Source: Fragilaria crotonensis (taxonomy: Eukaryota > Bacillariophyta > Fragilariophyceae > Fragilariales > Fragilariaceae). Taken from it: DNA of 34,699 bases. The stretch is from positions 1 to 34,699 of the forward strand of contig JAKSYS010000658.1 in assembly GCA_022925895.1 (NCBI GenBank), in the 5' to 3' direction. This document shows positions 19,477 to 29,757 of the stretch, in pieces. The notes beneath the pieces are model-generated. The model was not told the DNA's origin, made no database searches, and saw only the letters and a program-made list of their open reading frames with translations. Each line of letters starts with the position of its first letter. Within the stretch, counting starts at the first letter, position 1. The position numbers and the translations under genes are program-made.

Positions 19477-20790
19477 TCAAAGTAGGCATCGCGGGTGATG
19501 ACAAGGCTTTGGGGTGGTCAGGGAGTAGACTAGCCAGCCTGCGGAGTTGTCAGGAAACCGAGGAAAATTCGCAGAGGCTCGTTGGAGTTGTTGCTTATAT
19601 GTGATAAGCTTGTTGCGGAAAGTTGGTTCATAGCGTTTGAAGAAGGTAGGACATCCAAAGACACGAAAGTTGGCAATGGAAGGCTTGCGTTGGAAGCTGT
19701 ATTGATAGGGAGTTGTTGGGTTGCCATCTTGATCAATAACATTCTTGGCAGGGCAGACATTTAGGATTTGAACTGCATAGGCATGGGCATGATGGAAGAA
19801 GGCACCTCCAAGTCTTGCATTGTTGAGGAGAATGTTGGCAGTGTTGTGGACTTCACGCCATTTTGCTTCACAAATACCATTCATTTCTTGATGTTCAGGG
19901 GCTGCAGCTTCAACTTTGATACCAAGTGAGGTGCATTCAGAGATGAATTTTGTTGATGTAAAAGCAGATCCAGCATCAGTGCGGATGAAACGGACGGATT
20001 GGGTGCGGCCAAGTAGTTCTGTATCAGTCAGCCATTGCTTTAGAGCAATAAGGATGGAAGTTGTGCTCTCAGTTGGAAGGCCAATCCAACCTGTTAATTT
20101 GCCTGGGGTGGTGACAATAAACAGATAGGCTGAGTAGTTGGAATTGGTGGTGAGACCATAGCGGAAAGGATTGCGCATAAGGTCAAGATGAAGGCGATGG
20201 AAGGGTTCTGTGCCTTGGCGTTGAGGCGTTTTGTTTCTGGCGCGTTTTTGACTGATGGAAATGCGGAGAGGCCAGGAGTTGTGGTCAACAGTAGGTGTGA
20301 GTACATGATCATTCCATGTTTGGTGAAGGGATCCAACCATGAGATTTCGAAAATTGCGGTAAGCAAGTCGTCGATAAATCAGTTCCAAAGGTAAGGCAGT
20401 GACTGAGCGGCGTTGATCAGTGTCAATGGGGGTTGTAGTGTCATCAAAGTGTTGCTCTTCTGGTTCAGAGTCAAGGTCAAAGGGAACTTTGGGGTTGGAA
20501 GTGGTTGAAAAGGCTTGGTGTGGAGTTGGTGCTTCTCTGGTGATAATTGGCCAAGTGTAGGTGGAGCCATTTGGGAGTTGAATGGTGGTAGCTCTGTTCT
20601 TGATCAGGACACTGAAATTTTGAGTGCATGATAGAGCAGTCAGGGAGAGTAGTCTGTGACTTAGGCCTTCAACAAAGTAGACATCAGTGAGACCTAGGAT
20701 GGATTTGAGGCCATCATCAGTGGTGAAGTGACATTCAGTTGTGCCTTTGTGGGTAGACATCTTGGTGCTGCCATCAGCTAGGAGATTGGG
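19477..20790 (-). CDS. Copia integrase
   Basis: One frame of more than 430 residues (ATG at 20760, coding character from about 20790) follows the protease in another frame. The N-terminal His/Cys zinc region is not conserved in an obvious way. The catalytic core has Asp in RLHLDLMRNP, Asp in FIRTDAGSAF and Glu in EHQEMNGICEAKWRE, the D,D,E triad. VFGCPTFFKRYEP marks the end of the core as in copia. It would insert the DNA copy and leave the 4-bp duplication seen at the ends. Confidence 0.9.
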   Translation of the reverse strand, partial: PNLLADGSTKMSTHKGTTECHFTTDDGLKSILGLTDVYFVEGLSHRLLSLTALSCTQNFSVLIKNRATTIQLPNGSTYTWPIITREAPTPHQAFSTTSNPKVPFDLDSEPEEQHFDDTTTPIDTDQRRSVTALPLELIYRRLAYRNFRNLMVGSLHQTWNDHVLTPTVDHNSWPLRISISQKRARNKTPQRQGTEPFHRLHLDLMRNPFRYGLTTNSNYSAYLFIVTTPGKLTGWIGLPTESTTSILIALKQWLTDTELLGRTQSVRFIRTDAGSAFTSTKFISECTSLGIKVEAAAPEHQEMNGICEAKWREVHNTANILLNNARLGGAFFHHAHAYAVQILNVCPAKNVIDQDGNPTTPYQYSFQRKPSIANFRVFGCPTFFKRYEPTFRNKLITYKQQLQRASANFPRFPDNSAGWLVYSLTTPKPCHHPRCLL

Positions 20791-21020
20791 ACACTGCAGG
20801 GTTCAACATCACTGAGGTCGCTGAAGAGTGGAGTATAATGGCTGGTAGCACCACTGTCAGGTAGCCAGTTTGCAAGGAGTGGGGGACCAAATCTTTGGTA
20901 TGGTGATTGGGGGTCATCAGGGAAATAAGCTGTGGCTCCAGAGTTGGGAGGAGCATGGTTGGCAGTTGGAAGATAATCTCTATCAAGTAGAGGTTGATTG
21001 ATAGGCATCTGAGGTAGAGG
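20778..21020 (-). pseudogene. Copia aspartic protease, frame-broken from its neighbours
   Basis: The active-site motif WLPDSGATSHYT is encoded at 20835-20870, with DSGAT at 20844-20858. The frame stops at 20778-20780, where integrase continues in the next frame (LADGSTK). Gag sequence upstream is in yet another frame. It would process the polyprotein if the frames were joined. Confidence 0.8.
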
Positions 21021-22630
21021 ATTGGGCCATGGGATGTTGTCTTGTTGATCATCAAGTTGATCAAGGAGGAAGCTTTGAAAGCTTGGTGATGGTATCTTGA
21101 ATGATTTTGGGAGTCTTGACTAGAGTCAGTAACAAAGTAAGCGCGTTGTTGATTGCGAGGAGCAGCGTTTTCATTGTTGGTTGAACGTTGCGGGTTGGAT
21201 GCGATTGTTTTGGTTGGATCTTGGGTTGGTACAGTTGCGCGAATAGTGGCCGAGGCGTCCGCAGTTATTGCAGACGATGGTAGCTGCGTGGATGCAGAGT
21301 TGCGCGATTGATTGATGTTAGATCCATTGGGTGATGGTCGTTGATTTGGATTCAACGTTGGTCGGAAAGGTGGTCGATTGTTCCGTTGGGGTTGGTTGGA
21401 TGGGCGAGGCGAAGGAGGTGGTGGGCGACGTTGATTCGGGTTGTTGAAAGGTGGTCGCGAAGGATTTGTAGGAGGTCGGAACGGGCGCGAATGGTTTTGC
21501 GGTGGTCTCGGTGGATGACTTCTGTTTTGATTGTTGCCATTAGGGTTTGAATATGGGCGAAGGATGGAGCTGAAAGCTTGTTGTTGACGTTGTGTGAAAA
21601 CACGATGGGTAGTTTGGGGGTGGCGCGATTGAAAATGGTGAGATTGTTGACGGGTAGAATGTGCGTGCTGATTGTAGTTGCGTTGATTCTGAGACGGTAG
21701 TGTGAGACCACGGGATTCGTCAATGTTGAGGAGATGGCTCTCAAGTTCGGCGAATGGTGGCAGAGCTTCGTCGTTTAGTTCAGCTCGGCGGATATCGGCG
21801 TCGAAGCGTTGATAAGATGCGGCGTAAAAGGAGTGATTGCTTCCACCACGAACGGTGCGTTTGATGAGTTCGGCGTCGGTGTTGGGGATTCCAGCATGAT
21901 AGCAGTCGCGCGTAAGGATGCGGATGCGGTTTAGGTAAGAGGTGGCGACTTCATGATGTGGTTGTTTGATAGAACAAAAGGCTTCGCGAGTTCTCTCGAC
22001 GTGATCAGGAGTTAGCGGTGCACAATGGCGTCGTAGAGTAAGAATCGCGGTGCGGGCGTCTGGTGGGCCATCAATGATGTGTTTTTGGCAAGGTCAGATG
22101 TTTGTAAAGATCAGGTTGTAAAGTGCGGTGCCAACAAATGGGTGTGAATAAGAGACTTGTTTTGGCCAAAGATCAAAGACTTGGCGCGTCCACGGGGAAA
22201 TGTTGCAAACAATTCGAAGGTTGTCGATGAAGGTGTTAAAATGGCGGCGGCGTGCTTGAAGATCGGTTGGGTAAGCCAATTTGCGAAGGTTTGCATTTTT
22301 GGCGTACTTCAAAAGCGTCTTGGTTAGGTCTTCAATTGGGGGATAAGTGAAGTCGGTTCGCGTGGAGGATGTGAGTGCGTCAGGCGATGTCTGCTGGATG
22401 TGTTTTGGCTCTTGCTCTGAGTCATGATCGGTGTCGTCGTCAAAGAAGGTGTCGACAGTTGGTGGGTATGCAAAGGTGGCATGGGTCGCCTGGCGCGGAG
22501 TTGGGCGTGCGGAAGCGAGTTTTTGAGTTTCTGGAGGAGTTTGGTGATCATTTTCAGAATTGGCCGTTTTGTGTAGATTTGGTAGGTTTCGTATTGGGAG
22601 GTTGAATAATTTTGCTTTGTTGAGTTTGGG
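21021..22630 (-). pseudogene. Copia Gag core with CCHC zinc knuckle, frame-broken
   Basis: The capsid-like part reads continuously without an ATG from about 22630: ENDHQTPPETQ, TYPPIEDLTKTLLKYAKNAN, FNTFIDNLRIVCNISPW, KQVSYSHPFVGTALYNLIF. It then meets one in-frame TGA (22094-22096) and resumes in the same frame with KHIIDGPPDARTAILTLRRHC and DCYHAGIPNTDAELIKRTV. A Gln/Asn/Pro/Arg-rich tail follows. The zinc knuckle C-N-N-C-G-R-L-G-H-Y-S-R-N-C (CX2CX4HX4C) is at 21231-21272 in a shifted frame. This is the nucleocapsid and packaging protein. Confidence 0.85.
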
Positions 22631-23636
22631 GTTGCGAAAGATTTTGTGACGGATTTGGTGGTTGAGGGTTCGAATTCCGGGGTGGTAAGTTTTTGGAAGG
22701 TATAATTTTGGGCGTCGTCGAAAAAGTTGTTGAAATCGGAGGTTGTGGGTTCGAGTCGGTTGTGGCCGGATCGTGAGGTAATTTTACGTTTTTCGGCGTG
22801 AGAATGCCTGAAAATGCATCGGAAAAGCGTTTTAGAGGTCCAGTTGATGATTTCGCAGTTGGAGGTGAGTTAGAGGGTGTTTTGGTGTGTGAACTGCTTG
22901 TTTCGGGCGAGTTTGGTGGCAAAAACGCGAGATTTGGTTGAGTTCCGGGTAGTTGTTGAGTTTCTTGTGCGTGTTCGTCGTATGTAGTTTCCGCGTCGGA
23001 AATTAGCTGTTGGGAGTGAGTTTCCGTGCTGTGCGCGTCGTTTTGCGTTGGATTTTCGCTGGTAGTGTCACTTTGTGTGGGATTTTCGCTGTCGGGGTCG
23101 TCGTGCGCGAAAACTGTAGTTTCAGGTTCGTTTGCTGCAAGATTTTCGTTTTGTGGGTCGTTTTGTGCAGAAATTTCGTGCTGGGGGTCCGGGGTTCGAG
23201 TCGGATCGGAAAATAAAGCGGAACGGCGAGTTTTTACGGCAAGACATGCGAAATGTGGTCCAGAAAATGTAGTTTTATCCTGTTGGAAGGTAATTATGTT
23301 GTTACTTGTAACTAATTCCATCTGATTGGGACAGCCTAGGCTATCACAGATAGAAAAAGGTAAGTAACCAGCATAACAACCAGGATAAGACAGACATTGT
23401 AGACTAGACTCACCATTGTAGCCATTGGCTGAAAAGGGTGAATCAGGTCCCATTTGATCAATGAATGGAAACTCAGGATGAGACTCTTTCTCATTATAAT
23501 AATAAGAAAGATGATTGTTGAAAAGTTGGATCTCAGGGTCACGGAGGGCATCAATGAGATGTGGCAATGCCCAGGCTTGATAGATGGATTCCTCAAGTGG
23601 ACCAGTTGTGAAAACTGGTATCATGCGAATAGCCAA
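22554..23636 (-). pseudogene. Extra 5' coding block of copia element, segment 6 (360 aa)
   Basis: The first 130 residues look globular (GPLEESIYQAWALPHLIDAL, LSYYYNEKESHPEFPFIDQM, several Cys). The rest is low complexity: repeated NPTQ-type Asn/Asp/Glu/Thr runs, then Pro/Ser/Thr/Gln-rich sequence. It leads directly into the Gag core in another frame. No family is recognised. Confidence 0.5.
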
Positions 23637-24565
23637 GGAAAAGGGGACCGTTTTGGGATCGCGAGCGACGTGATACTTACTGGAATCAGGGTGGCGACGC
23701 AGGTTAGCGGCGCTGGTTGGAATCCAGTCGGGTCGCCAATGTGATAGGAAAGAATTGGTTTGGCAAGTTGGGCTTTGAACAAAGCTTGGACTGACAATCT
23801 GTTGTAGGGTTCTCCATCTCTGTTGCTGATGATTGGTTGTTGATCATGGTTGAAAGTGGTGGGGAAGATTCCTGCTCTTGCTGTAGGTTTAGCAATCTCA
23901 GTTGATGAACCATTAGAGTAGGAGTTGGACGCAAGTGGGGAGCCTTGGAACATGATAACGTGGGGAGGAGGATGGTTCCTGGGGAGAATGCCGGTCGGGT
24001 CCTTTGGATTCACAAGTTGCGCAACTCGGTAGAGGATATACTCGAAGTGCGGAAGGAAGTCAATCGAGAAGTTGATGCCGTTGGTAGAGACTGGAGTGAG
24101 GTCAGAGTAGACATCCATGTAGTAGGTTTCCTCATTTGCTTCAGTTGGTTGCAGGGTAAACAGTTGGAGGAAGTCCAGAGGTTGGCAGACCACATAGTTG
24201 ATTGCAAGTGTGTCATCATTGACATCATCAAGATCCAATTGAACAAGGGAGGGCCTGGTAATCATGGGAAGCAGGTTGCAAAGTTGGACAAGAATAGATC
24301 TGCAGGTGGAAGGTTGCCAATATGGAAGCGGTTGTTGGATAATTCTGGTTCCTCGATCGTCGTCGCGTCTTGCGATTAATGAGACCATGTTCGAATAAGG
24401 CAAGGCGGATGATTGTCTGGGCAGTTCGCAAGGCAATCGATCGTTGTTCCTCGTCGTCCAATCGAAAAGAATTCGTGTATGCGACAAGATAGGGATTCGC
24501 GCGCGAAATTCAAGTCCACGCGAAACATTTTCCGGTAGCGTTTCAATCCGCGATAAGGAATGCAA
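23621..24565 (-). pseudogene. Extra 5' coding block of copia element, segment 5 (314 aa)
   Basis: Genuine reading probably begins near 24370, where the preceding segment leaves its frame. Features are RPSLVQLDLDDVNDDTLAIN, CQPLDFLQLFTLQP, and FSIDFLPHFEYILYRVAQLV, followed by a flexible Ser/Asn-rich part. It looks globular and mostly alpha-helical. No family is recognised. It overlaps the start of segment 6 by 16 nt. Confidence 0.45.
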
Positions 24566-25452
24566 AAGGTAGGGAAAAGATCGGCTTCAAAGAAGGCATG
24601 GTTAGCAAAGCGAGGGAGCGTCCGAAAAGTAGTGGTATCAGGGAACAAACTTAGAGCGGCGGCGGTAGACTTGATATCTTTTGCGATCTGGAACAAATGT
24701 TTCGGGTAGAGGTCGTGTTGGCGAAAACCGTGTCGGTGGTAGGTGCTGTGGCGGTGGTGGGTTATGTAGTAGAGTCGGAGCGCGTAGATGAGTCCGACAG
24801 CACATGTCGTTTCCATCGGGCAGTAGGGAGGGTTTTCGTAGAAGTCGCGGGTGATGTCGTAGTATTTATCCGGGATGCCGAAGGTCAAAAGGGAGCGTTG
24901 TTCGTCGGTGAAATGCTGGGTTAGCAAGTTGGTAGCACGGTTCAGAGTGTGAATCATGCCGAGTAGGTAGAACTTGTCGTCGCGGGAATACAGAGGGGAG
25001 TTAGGACTTGGCATCTGGTGTCTGAGAGTGATGTGGCGCGATATAGGCTTCATGTCGGATGACGTGATGTCGCGAATGTGATGAACTTCCGGTGGAGCGG
25101 CGAGAAAGTTGAGACAGAAAGCTGCAATAGTGGTGCTGATTTCGATGCAAAGCGGTAGGTCGCGTAGATGGATGGTACCATTCAGTGGGTCGTCCAGCGT
25201 AGCTTCTGAGAACATCAAGGCCGACGATGGATGGTGAGCTGGGTCCTGGAACATTGCATAAGGGCGGTGGTGAACTGGGGCAAGAGGATTCAAATGCCTT
25301 AGGGGTGGTTCAGGAAAAAGTGGGGGTAGCATCCGGACTGGTTGTTGAATTGTTGTGTCGGGTAGCTCATTAAGTGCCTCCAAAATTGGGTTAGTTGCAC
25401 TTTCTTCCACAAATTCCTCTTCAATGCTTTCAATGATCATGGGTTCTGGCAT
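24376..25452 (-). pseudogene. Extra 5' coding block of copia element, segment 4 (358 aa)
   Basis: An acidic and Pro-rich start (residues 1-80) is followed by a large globular part: HLRDLPLCIEISTTIAAFCL, FYLLGMIHTLNRATNLLTQH, GLIYALRLYYITHHRHSTYH, RYRKMFRVDLNFARESL. Near the end (about 24480-24400) a third frame reading RSIALRTAQTIIRLALFEHG seems the true continuation before segment 5. No known family is recognised. The length and order suggest a structural protein fused to or preceding Gag. Confidence 0.5.
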
Positions 25453-25537
25453 GATTTCAACTTCTGGTAAGACTTCAGGGTCAGGAACAGGGTCAGAAGC
25501 AGGGTAAAAGTTAACAGATGGCTTAGTTGGTGAATTA

Positions 25538-26605
25538 TCACTGGGGAGTAATAATTTTCACCAACATCAGCACAATCAGAGTCAGGGAAGAGGGTAAATC
25601 TTCCAATTTGATAGGAACAGGATGCTGGACACTCAAGGAAGTGGAGGAAAGGCTGGGATCAGTGGGATTGTGGGCTCTGTAGGCACACTGGGGTGGACTG
25701 GATTGGATCGCCGTACCGTCCACGACAGTAAACTCGACAGTATCATCATCATCACAGTACGATTCCAAGGCCTTTTCTTCAGCAGTTAGGGGGCCGCGTG
25801 GTGCAAAGTGGACAAAAGGGTCGATATCAAACGAGTCATCGGTAGGCGAAGCGGGCTGGGAAAATGGTCGAGTGGATGCGTCATCGGCAGAATGGTCATT
25901 GACGTTGGGACGCGGGGACGGTGTCTCGGGATAACACGGACTGTAAATACGGCGGTTGTCGGGGGACTGTGGCGCTGACGCGAAGGGAGTTTGGACGGAA
26001 TCTGGAGTTTCGGCACAAAAATTACGAGTCCCGAGTTCAGCACTGCGGTCATGACACGTCATAGTTTGCGTTCGCGAGGCTGCAGAGTTGTCGACGTCCA
26101 CCAATACGCGCGGGGGCGAGGGAAAATTTTGAACAGTCATTTCTCGAGAACCATCTGTCGGAATTCGCTCAAATTTGGCCAGGATGTCGACCATACGGTG
26201 TGCTGGCGGCACGGAGTGTGAGTTTCGTTGCCCGATTACGCTGCGAACGAGGATGAGCAAATCAAGAATGGGCATCAACTGTTCATCTCCAGTCATCTTG
26301 ATGGCAATTATGACAAGGTCTTCAAGGTCCTCATGATGCTGTAGAAAGCCAGTAAACTCAGTGAGGGTTGGAGTATAACCGAAGGAAGCAATTCTGTGGG
26401 TAAAAGTGGCGATTTCTGACTCCAGGCCAGGATGACTGGGGTGGATGAGTGTGGGAGGTTCTTTGGATTCTCCTGGCATTTTTGGCTGGGGAGGCTGATA
26501 CCTTGATGGTGAAGGATGGAATGGGAGGTTAAAAAGATGAGCAAAGAGACAGTCATGGAGATCTTTGCATGTCTTCTGAAGGGTGGTGAAGCCAGATGGA
26601 TTCAT
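25538..26605 (-). pseudogene. Extra 5' coding block of copia element, segment 3 (355 aa)
   Basis: The ATG at 26605-26603 overlaps the stop of segment 2 as ATGA. A Pro-rich head is followed by a helical segment (residues about 62-125: FTHRIASFGYTPTLTEFTGF, DLVIIAIKMTGDEQLMPILD), then a Ser/Thr/Pro-rich linker and an acidic patch (ESYCDDDDTVEFTVVDG). No family is recognised. Confidence 0.45.
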
Positions 26606-27429
26606 GCACCCGGGAGCTTGAAAATTGGATTGTGAGCAGGTTGGGCAAAGTTGGTCAAGGTGGTAACTTTTGCGGTTGGAATGCTTGGAGTGTTGGCTCT
26701 GGACTTGTAGGTGAGCGTGGGAGGCGAATTTGGAGCTTTCTGGGGCGTTTTCAAGTCGTTCGTATCATCGGTGAGATCGATTACGTTGTGTTTGTTCGGG
26801 TTAGTGCGGCGCTTGGCGGCAGTAGTAGTGTGCTCCTCTGTAGTAAAAACATCAGTAGGTCCAATGTTATTGCTCATAACATTGGTAGATGCAGCAGGTA
26901 AGGTAGTTGGACCGTTTTTGTTTGTAGTTTCGCCCATTTTGTTGTAGTAGTTGTCCATGGTAGTTGTGGTTGTAGTGGTCTGCATCTTTGCAGCCTTCTT
27001 GGTGGTAGAAGTAGCCCTGTGGCTAACTTTAGTGTCCTGCTGTGGTGGAGCTGCAAAAGCCTGCTGCTTGCGCTCGTCGGGGTGGAGGTTGCGATCCTCT
27101 TCAATAATATCATCGATGTCGTCGGAGGTTAACTTGCAGACGTCAAAATAGGCGGGACCTTTCTCAGAGGTGCGCCTCTTCTTCTTGTTGTTTGGGAGAT
27201 CCTGATCGTCATCAGGGGTAGTGGTTGGAGAAGGGATGTAACGGACACGGGAGGGGAGCTTGGATTTCTTCGGAGATCCATAGGCTAGGGGCACCTTTGT
27301 AGAGGGCGGGATGGGTGGGCGTGTCAGGAGGGACAGGAGATGCGCCGAGTTCGGCGGGGTAGTCGACGTTAGCGTCGAACGCGTCAGGGTTAGCGCCTTT
27401 GGAGGCGGACCTAGAGGCGCGAGGGGCAA
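26602..27429 (-). pseudogene. Extra 5' coding block of copia element, segment 2 (275 aa)
   Basis: Pro/Ser/Thr-rich with a basic KKKRR patch (nuclear-localisation-like) near residue 82, an acidic SDDIDDIIEEDRNLHPDE stretch, a Thr run from ACT/ACC repeats (about 26955-26985), and a second basic region. Mostly disordered. No family is recognised. Confidence 0.45.
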
Positions 27430-27809
27430 GGGAGGGCGGAGGTAAGTTCTGCATGGTGGACTTAAAAAGTTCTGTTGCCTTCAAGGGTGAGTTTAAATCC
27501 GTTGCTGGCGAATCCAAAAGGCGAGGGAAATTAATAGCAGTTAAGCGTAGGTTCTTAACGGCCGTAGGTAGATTCGACCAATGATCGGAGACATTGGTCG
27601 AGTATTTTTTCCTCGACGGTAGAGCCTTGGACCGGTGGTACGAGGCGAGCAACCATGACAGTATTCGTGTGATCGGTACGCGAGTACTGGCCGACGGTAG
27701 ACTTAAGGTTAGTAGGACCTAGAAGTCTGCCGTCGGACTTGACGGGAGAGGAAGCGAACGTGACGGATCGTCCAGCTTTGGGCGTAGGAGTCCTGAAGAT
27801 GTGGACCAT
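27212..27809 (-). pseudogene. LTR-initiated first ORF of copia element, segment 1
   Basis: The ATG at 27809 lies in the 5' LTR. The first 51 codons (MVHIFRTPTPKAGRSVTF...) are LTR sequence; the frame then crosses the primer site and stops at 27555-27557. Coding character continues in a second frame to about 27290 (NLPTAVKNLRLTAINFPRLL, ATELFKSTMQNLPPP). The result is a basic, Ser/Pro-rich protein start. The 5' end of the genomic RNA therefore appears translated from within the LTR. Confidence 0.5.
27644..27655 (-). promoter_or_regulatory. Probable primer-binding site
   Basis: Directly after the 5' LTR the minus strand reads TGGTTGCTCGCC. TGG is the complement of the universal tRNA CCA end, so a tRNA ending CGAGCAACCA is expected as primer. 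It is not the usual initiator-Met primer sequence. Confidence 0.6.
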
Positions 27810-28252
27810 GATGGTAGATTTGTTGTTACAAATATGTAGAAGATGTAGAACTAAGTAGTAAAGGCCTTTACTGTTTTTGGTTTGTGGAAATTATAAGTTA
27901 AAATGTAGATGAAAAATGAAAGTGAGATCTCCAATATTAGTTGGAGTCTCACAAAAGTTATGTTGCTTTAATCCCACTTGTTGAGTGGTGTTTGAGTTAT
28001 GAATCCCATAGTAAAGTTGTGTTGTCAATAAAATTGACAACATAACAGATTTGAATACTTAGGGAAACTCAGGGCAACATGATTTAAATTCCTTGTGTGG
28101 TCGGGATCCAGAGTTCTGATTCGCAGAACTACTGGCACGAGTCACGGACAGACGAAGGAAAATAAAGGACTGTCTACCGTATTACCGTATGGTATTTAAC
28201 CTTACAGTAATTACGAGTGACAGTGTGACAGAGTGACAGTAGATCTCTAACA
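27656..28252 (-). repeat. 5' LTR of copia element
   Basis: 597 bp. It differs from the other LTR by one A in an A run and by a CG dinucleotide, both absent here. The minus-strand ATG at 27809 opens a frame that crosses the LTR border into the internal region. Confidence 0.95.
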
Positions 28253-28256
28253 AAGT

Positions 28257-28537
28257 ATGTACAGCAGTACGCAAAGGTTATGTTGGTGGCGCAAAAAAGA
28301 CATGCATATGCATATATATGGGTATTCAACGTGAAGATATGTGATGGCGTATCGGCGTATGGCGTAATTTCTAGAGTAGGCGTATGGCGTATGGCGATAA
28401 TGAATTTGATGACTGATCACTGATCACAGTTCAAGTTGTAGGTGAGCACCCGACGATTCGATCCTGAATCTTGACCTGACTCCTGACCCTTGTCACGATC
28501 TCACCAAGGAAAGAATCCGAGGAAGCAACATTATGAA
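28257..28537. other. Intergenic region with GGCGTAT repeats
   Basis: 281 bp. The word GGCGTAT occurs several times between 28343 and 28400, and there is a CTGATCA direct repeat near 28410-28425. No gene is seen. Confidence 0.5.
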
Positions 28538-29757
28538 ATGGCAACAGTCATTCCAGAATATGTGCTCCACTACCTGACTGAGAAGTACCCAGGCTTGATT
28601 GACAATGGATGTGCAGTTCAAGAGATCAAATCGGCACAGCAGCAAGTGTGGATTCTTACTTTCACCCGCCCGTTTCCCGACCAATTGTCCGACGCTGTCC
28701 GTTCTGGTAATCGCGTGGTTGTGCGTCAATGGCGGGATCTGCGCGATGGTGGAACTTGAACAGTAATGAAGCTTCACTGGAGCGATTGGCGCGGGCTGAA
28801 GTTGCAGCCTATCGCATCTCCTACGAGGCGCTGCCGCACCTGGCCATTCCGCAAGTCCTGCACTTTGATGCCAGCACGCATGATTACCCGTGGGCCATTT
28901 TTTCGTACGTCGGGAACACTGATGCATTTCGATGGAAATCGGAAGCACACAATGGAATGGATCAATGGGATGATACAAGTGAGGCACGAATTTGGTTTTG
29001 ATGAACCTCACCCCGGTGGGGCGGGGTGCCGGTGGAATTTGCTGAGGAGTATGCGCTAGAAGTGCTAAGGACCGTGACGATACCGCTACACCAGCACCTT
29101 GCCAATAATCCGAAGCAAGACTGGCGCGATCTGTCTAGTGATGGACAGGCCATTACGTTTGCGGATATGGTTGCTGTGTATCGAGCGGCTCACTCTAGAA
29201 TGGTGGAGACAATCAGGACCAACGACGGGAGTAATGAGAAATGGCAGGCCGTCACTGAAACACTGCATAAATGCATCACAAAGTTGAATGTAACCACGAT
29301 TAAGCCTGTTGCGGGTATTGTGCACATGGATTGTCAACCTCAAAACCTTATCTTTCATAGATGTGAAACCACACGTTCATCTCCTCCGTTCTCGATTGGG
29401 AAGAAGCAGCATACGCTGATGCACGCTTTGAATTGTTGTTGATGGACGAAAGGTTTGCGCCAACAGAAAGCAGGCAGACAATCTGGGAAACTTACGAAGC
29501 TGAATGCCAGCTACTGGGGATATCGAGCCGTGGTTACGCCTTGAAGCGATTCACAGCATCACTACATTGACGCTTCAGTCCCTAAACCTACTCGGTGGCG
29601 GAGGAATCCATGGGAGTCTAATCCCGACTTGTGGCAAAAGATCGAACGAGAATCCATCGTCTCATTGGTCTTGGCTGGGATTTTTGTTCTGACGTTGTGG
29701 CATAGCAAGGTTAATTGGAATCTATTTTTAAATTCTTCGCTTCGCCCTCACCTCTGA
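28538..29757 (+). pseudogene. APH/choline-kinase-like phosphotransferase, frame-broken
   Basis: Likely start at 28538 (MATVIPEYVLHYLTEKYPG). Coding passes through six frame segments: 28538-28740, about 28729-28978, about 28976-29025, 29026-29380, about 29385-29565, and about 29560-29757. The nucleotide-lobe part includes NRVVVRQWR and ASLERLARAEVAAYRISYEA with IPQVLHFD. The catalytic loop is HMDCQPQN (His at 29323, Asp at 29329) and the metal-binding Asp lies in LDWEEAAYADARFELLL (29394), the pattern of aminoglycoside phosphotransferase and choline or ethanolamine kinases. The substrate is unknown. The C-terminal tail (RWRRNPWESNPDLWQKIERE) ends at 29757 inside the 3' end of the convergent kinase gene. 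Confidence 0.65.

Larger units (their letters stand above)
16525..28252 (-). mobile_element. Ty1/copia LTR retrotransposon, 11.7 kb, minus strand
   Basis: Direct LTRs (16525-17124 and 27656-28252) begin TG and end CA. They are flanked by a 4-bp duplication AAGT (16521-16524 and 28253-28256). On the minus strand the order is 5' LTR, primer-binding site, about 5 kb of extra coding sequence, Gag core with CCHC knuckle, protease, integrase, RT-RNase H, polypurine tract, 3' LTR. Integrase before RT defines copia. The LTRs show no substitutions, only two indel differences, so the insertion looks very recent, yet the polyprotein is frame-broken many times. Copia elements are usually about 5 kb; this one is more than twice that because of the 5' coding block. 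Confidence 0.95.

Noticed and set aside
16520-28257. 5-bp target duplication for the copia element
   Set aside because: Only AAGT (4 bp) matches on both sides; the fifth base differs unless the LTR end is moved off its CA terminus.
28490-28537. Earlier start for the APH-like gene
   Set aside because: The codon at 28490 is TTG and the added residues are charged filler; the ATG at 28538 begins the coding-like sequence.
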